From Ancylothrix sp036704045 (GTDB lineage Bacteria; Cyanobacteriota; Cyanobacteriia; Cyanobacteriales; Oscillatoriaceae): 64,000 nt of DNA. The notes below the pieces were generated by a model. It did no database searches and was not told the origin of the DNA. It saw only the letters and a list, made by a program, of their open reading frames with translations. This document shows positions 61,501-64,000 of this stretch, piece by piece; position 1 is the first letter of the stretch; every line of letters begins with the position of its first letter. The stretch is taken from the NCBI GenBank assembly GCA_036704045.1, contig DATNQM010000034.1, forward strand, positions 124,001 through 188,000, read 5' to 3'. The position numbers were made by a program, and so were the translations under genes.

Positions 61501-62589
61501 TTAGGTGAGGGGTAAATATATGTAAAAAGTGGTGCCTACGCCGGTTGTGGATTGAAAAGAAATTTGACCGTCGTGGGCGTTAATAATTGATTTGGAAATT
61601 GCAGTTCCTAAGCCCGTACCTCCACTTTTTCCATAGGTAACAAAGGGATCAAATAAGCGATTTTGAATTTGTTGGGGAATACCAGGGCCATTATCAGAAA
61701 TTTTGATTTGGACGCGGTTATTGATGGGTCGAATAATGATTTCTATTTGTCCGCCCCTGTTATTAAATGCTTCAACTGCATTACTCACTAGGTTTTGTAA
61801 AACTCGCATTATTTTTGTTTGGTCAATGTTGAGAGTAATATCGGGACAATCGTAAATAAAAGCAACTTTTGTGTGTTGAAAATAGGTGCGGTTTAGTTTA
61901 TGAAATTGTTCTAAGAGGTCTAGGAGTTTGGTAGGATTTTTATGTAAAGTAGATTTTCCTCGTGAAAATTCTAGGACTTCATCAGCCATTGATAGCATTT
62001 GAGTAATTTGGGCTTGAATGAGCTCACACCATTCTTGGGTGTCCTCGTCGAGATGCTGTTCTTTAAGCATTGAACTAGCGAGTTGGATGCCGGTAAAAGG
62101 GCTTTTGAAATCATGGATGAGGGTGTTTACCATTTCTCCGACTAAAACCATTTTTTCTTTGTAAACAACTTGGCTAACTAATTGTTCTGTGGTTCCTCGC
62201 AGATGTCGGATAATATTACGAAAGATATCTAGGATAACTTTACCGTTTGTGGTTTGTAAAATTTCCATGAGTTGATCGCAGGGAATTTTTGCTAGAGTAG
62301 TACCGGCAATGGCGATAGCTTTTGCACTCCGAGGTTGTCCGTCTAATACTCCAAATTCTCCAAAAAATTCGTTGGAGTTGGCGAAGGCTACGGTTTGATT
62401 TTTGCCAATACCAACTTGTTTTGTAAATTCTACTTGTCCTTCTAATACTAGGTATAAATAGTCTGGTATTTCTCCTTCTTCAAAAATTATGGTTTCGGTT
62501 GCAAATTTTTCTACTATTGCTTGCTGACATAGTTTTTCCCCTTCCAAGGCGTCAAAGTAAAGTATGAAGGAGTGATTTTTGAGATCCAT
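61501..62589 (-). CDS. cyclic-nucleotide-binding domain histidine kinase
   Basis: 362 residues, cytoplasmic. Residues ~15-135 form a cNMP-binding domain with the phosphate-binding cassette FFGEFGVLDGQPRSAKA, where Gly-Glu and the Arg that contacts the cyclic phosphate are present. The kinase follows: His159 in LIHDFKSPFTGIQL, NLVSNAVEAF (N-box), KISDNGPGI (G1) and GTGLGTAISKSIINAHDG (G2). It may link cAMP or cGMP level to phosphotransfer. Convergent with the three tandem kinases but from a different kinase subfamily. No cyclase or response regulator in the window. Confidence 0.92.
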   Translation of the reverse strand: MDLKNHSFILYFDALEGEKLCQQAIVEKFATETIIFEEGEIPDYLYLVLEGQVEFTKQVGIGKNQTVAFANSNEFFGEFGVLDGQPRSAKAIAIAGTTLAKIPCDQLMEILQTTNGKVILDIFRNIIRHLRGTTEQLVSQVVYKEKMVLVGEMVNTLIHDFKSPFTGIQLASSMLKEQHLDEDTQEWCELIQAQITQMLSMADEVLEFSRGKSTLHKNPTKLLDLLEQFHKLNRTYFQHTKVAFIYDCPDITLNIDQTKIMRVLQNLVSNAVEAFNNRGGQIEIIIRPINNRVQIKISDNGPGIPQQIQNRLFDPFVTYGKSGGTGLGTAISKSIINAHDGQISFQSTTGVGTTFYIYLPLT

Positions 62590-63046
62590 CTGCGGATACC
62601 TGGATGAAATAGTGAGGAGGATGCTAATCTATCTTCTCTTAATTTTTGCAATCTCATAAAGATGGCAGGTTTTTTTAAGGAATGGATGAGGAATTAGTTT
62701 GTTTTTTGCTCGTTGTGGATGCTGTAAATTAAACGATTGAGCTAAGCCTACACTACAAAAGCAGGGAAAATCTATATTTTATAATTTAGGAGACAATGGT
62801 GTTTTTAGAAAAAATTATAAATTGTAACAAAAATGTTGACTTTTTAGCACAATTATGTTATTGATAGAGGCTTGTTGCCACTTTAATTGCACAAGTTTTA
62901 ACTATAAAATAATCAAGGGTGGTCAAATGTAAGATAACTGGGTTTTTTGCTCAACTTTTTTAGAAAATGGGAGAGCAAAATTTATTATTTCAATTATTTG
63001 GATAAAAAATGAATCTTAATTACATTCAGAGAGGGTTATAGATTTT
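62590..63046. other. intergenic region between divergent genes
   Basis: 457 AT-rich bases. A TATAATTT box at ~62780 is followed by TAGGAG and a 22-codon ATG ORF (62796-62864); this could be a leader peptide but is too short to claim. No hairpins or RNA genes recognised. Confidence 0.4.
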
Positions 63047-63667
63047 ATGAACAAGCTAAAGACTTGTGGTTTGATGTTTAGTTTATTTTTGTTGGCAGTA
63101 GGTATGGGGCCGGTTTTTGCTAAAGATTCGTCTATTTTTTTAGCAAAAGCAGAACTAAATAGAAAAGAAATTCAACAGTTAAAATCTTTAGGAATTAAAG
63201 TTTTTGTTCCCACCTATATTCCGGCGGGTTTTAGAGTTGCAAAAATGGAGATAAAACCTTGTCCCAGTGGGACGGAACGTAGTGCTACAGGCGTTTGTAG
63301 ATTTGGCCCTCAGTATGGTATTGTTTACCAAAATTCAAATAATACTTGTTTTGCCATTGAAGCAACCGGCGGGGGCGTGGGAGGTGTTCCTGAGTTGGTA
63401 AATCAAGTTAAATTAAATATGGGTGAGTTAGGGGAATCTACGCTTTATTATGGGCAGTACGAAATGCCAGAAATGCGTCGAAATTCTTCGGCATCTTTAC
63501 TTTATATGGACTGGGCCGGTCGGGGGCCGTTTTATCGTCTTGTTGGTGCCGGTTTAGTGCGTCAAGCTTACTATGGAGAGCGACAAAATCAAAGAGTTTC
63601 TGAGTGTCGGAATGAAATTTCTCCTGAAGAAGCTGTAAAAATTATTGAATCTTTTTCGAGTTTGTAA
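63047..63667 (+). CDS. secreted protein of unknown function
   Basis: 206 residues. Signal peptide ~7-25 (CGLMFSLFLLAVGMGPVFA, cut before KDSS). The mature part has a PTYIPAGFRVAKMEIKPC start, a Cys-containing CPSGTERSATGVC loop, NNTCFAIEATGGGVGG, and ESLYYGQ-like and FYRLVGAG segments, suggesting a compact periplasmic beta-rich domain with two possible disulphides (four or five Cys). I do not recognise the family. Confidence 0.7.
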   Translation: MNKLKTCGLMFSLFLLAVGMGPVFAKDSSIFLAKAELNRKEIQQLKSLGIKVFVPTYIPAGFRVAKMEIKPCPSGTERSATGVCRFGPQYGIVYQNSNNTCFAIEATGGGVGGVPELVNQVKLNMGELGESTLYYGQYEMPEMRRNSSASLLYMDWAGRGPFYRLVGAGLVRQAYYGERQNQRVSECRNEISPEEAVKIIESFSSL

Positions 63668-63692
63668 AAAATGGGAAGTTTGGGTGGGTTTG

Positions 63693-64000
63693 TTAGGAAT
63701 TTTCTGCAAATTTACTCAAACTTATGACGGCATTTTGTCCGCCAAAACCAAAGCCAAAGCAAAGTACATTTTGTAGGGCAATGTGTTGCGCTTTTTGGAT
63801 AATATTTAATTCAAATTCTGTAGTGGTTAGTCCTACGCAGGGTGGTGCAATGTCTTTTTGCAAAGCCATTAAACAAAAGGCTGCACCCAACATTCCTGAT
63901 GCTCCTAGTGTATGACCAGTGGCGCCTTTTGTTGAACTTACTGGCACTCCAAAAGGAAATAATTTTTGAATTAAGTTTGCCTCAAATTTATCATTTAAAA
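63693..64000 (-). CDS. beta-ketoacyl synthase, C-terminal fragment, runs off right edge
   Basis: Reading leftward from the window edge, the frame gives NDKFEANLIQKLFPFGVPVS, then STKGATGHTLGASGM and FGFGGQNAVISLSKF, the last ~100 residues of a thiolase-fold condensing enzyme. The Lys of STKG and the His of TGHTLGASG are the conserved C-terminal active-site residues. It is a FabF/KAS II-like or polyketide-type synthase; the N-terminal half with the active Cys is outside the window. LPFG-type sequence before VPVSSTKG is more like stand-alone secondary KAS enzymes than housekeeping FabF, but this is a weak impression. Confidence 0.85.
   Translation of the reverse strand, partial: LNDKFEANLIQKLFPFGVPVSSTKGATGHTLGASGMLGAAFCLMALQKDIAPPCVGLTTTEFELNIIQKAQHIALQNVLCFGFGFGGQNAVISLSKFAENS

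Noticed and set aside
62796..62864. 22-codon ORF with a TAGGAG ribosome site and upstream TATAAT-like box
   Set aside because: Too short to distinguish from chance, with no downstream gene closely coupled to it.
1..64000. CRISPR arrays, tRNA or rRNA genes, prophage, complete IS elements
   Set aside because: No regularly spaced repeats, cloverleaf-like sequence, rRNA motifs, phage genes or DDE transposase domains were found by eye; weak tRNAs could be missed without a scan.

Overview
The window is a chromosomal segment of a filamentous cyanobacterium, probably of the Oscillatoriales type. The evidence is the company the genes keep: a hetZ-patU pair, solanesyl diphosphate synthase next to amidase and glutamate racemase, two DUF1816 genes, a Nif11-like peptide, a PEP-CTERM protein and the block trpD / carA / STAS / mrnC / rlmB. 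The DNA is AT-rich. Genes sit on both strands in short runs. I found no rRNA, tRNA, CRISPR array, prophage or intact insertion sequence.

Layout. 1-964 is the 5' part of a Ser/Thr kinase that runs off the left edge. 1359-10132 is a plus-strand run: DUF1400-type hydrolase, truB, S9 peptidase, Nif11-like peptide, rhomboid protease, a 52-residue acidic protein, a Trp-rich protein and acs. 10258-12554 (minus) holds bioF, repeat-like DNA and a transposase-derived HTH protein. 12810-16054 (plus) holds a divergent nusA paralogue and a GH13 amylase with a starch-binding module. 16247-22698 (minus) is a surface-glycan-type cluster of three methyltransferases, a GT2 and two tandem DUF2142 proteins. 22898-24955 is a marR/MFS efflux pair with repeated operator-like boxes. 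25606-29426 holds small, TPR, kinase, DUF1823 and CPBP genes. 29496-35516 (plus) holds acyP, yidD, an AMIN-amidase, murI and sds. 36516-41273 (plus) holds hetZ, patU and a TgpA-like membrane protein. 41329-45418 holds a desaturase, two DUF1816 genes, a second HTH-only transposase relative and an alpha/beta hydrolase. 45527-53566 (mostly minus) is the rlmB-mrnC-STAS-carA-trpD block, split by a PEP-CTERM gene and two aspartic proteases. 53981-62589 holds four histidine kinases. The right edge has a secreted protein and the 3' end of a ketoacyl synthase.

How the genes fit together. Most of the window is housekeeping: peptidoglycan recycling (amidase, racemase), isoprenoid side chain (sds), acetate activation, biotin, tryptophan and pyrimidine synthesis, rRNA maturation (mrnC, rlmB) and tRNA modification. 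Regulation is unusually dense: two Ser/Thr kinases, four histidine kinases without any response regulator, a STAS protein, MarR, HetZ/PatU and a second NusA.

Points most worth a second look: the STAS gene whose only plausible start is ATT behind a perfect Shine-Dalgarno; the stand-alone NusA paralogue that has lost the GxxG loop in both KH domains; a 17-bp inverted repeat with HetR-site geometry upstream of hetZ; a transglutaminase-like protein lacking catalytic Cys and His; 15-bp repeats exactly 50 bp apart between marR and its transporter; G/C strand-skew domains that ignore gene orientation and flip inside acs; and heavy enrichment of RCCGGY with no HIP1 octamer seen. I do not see a convincing wholly new multi-gene system. 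All assignments come from reading the sequence, without database searches.
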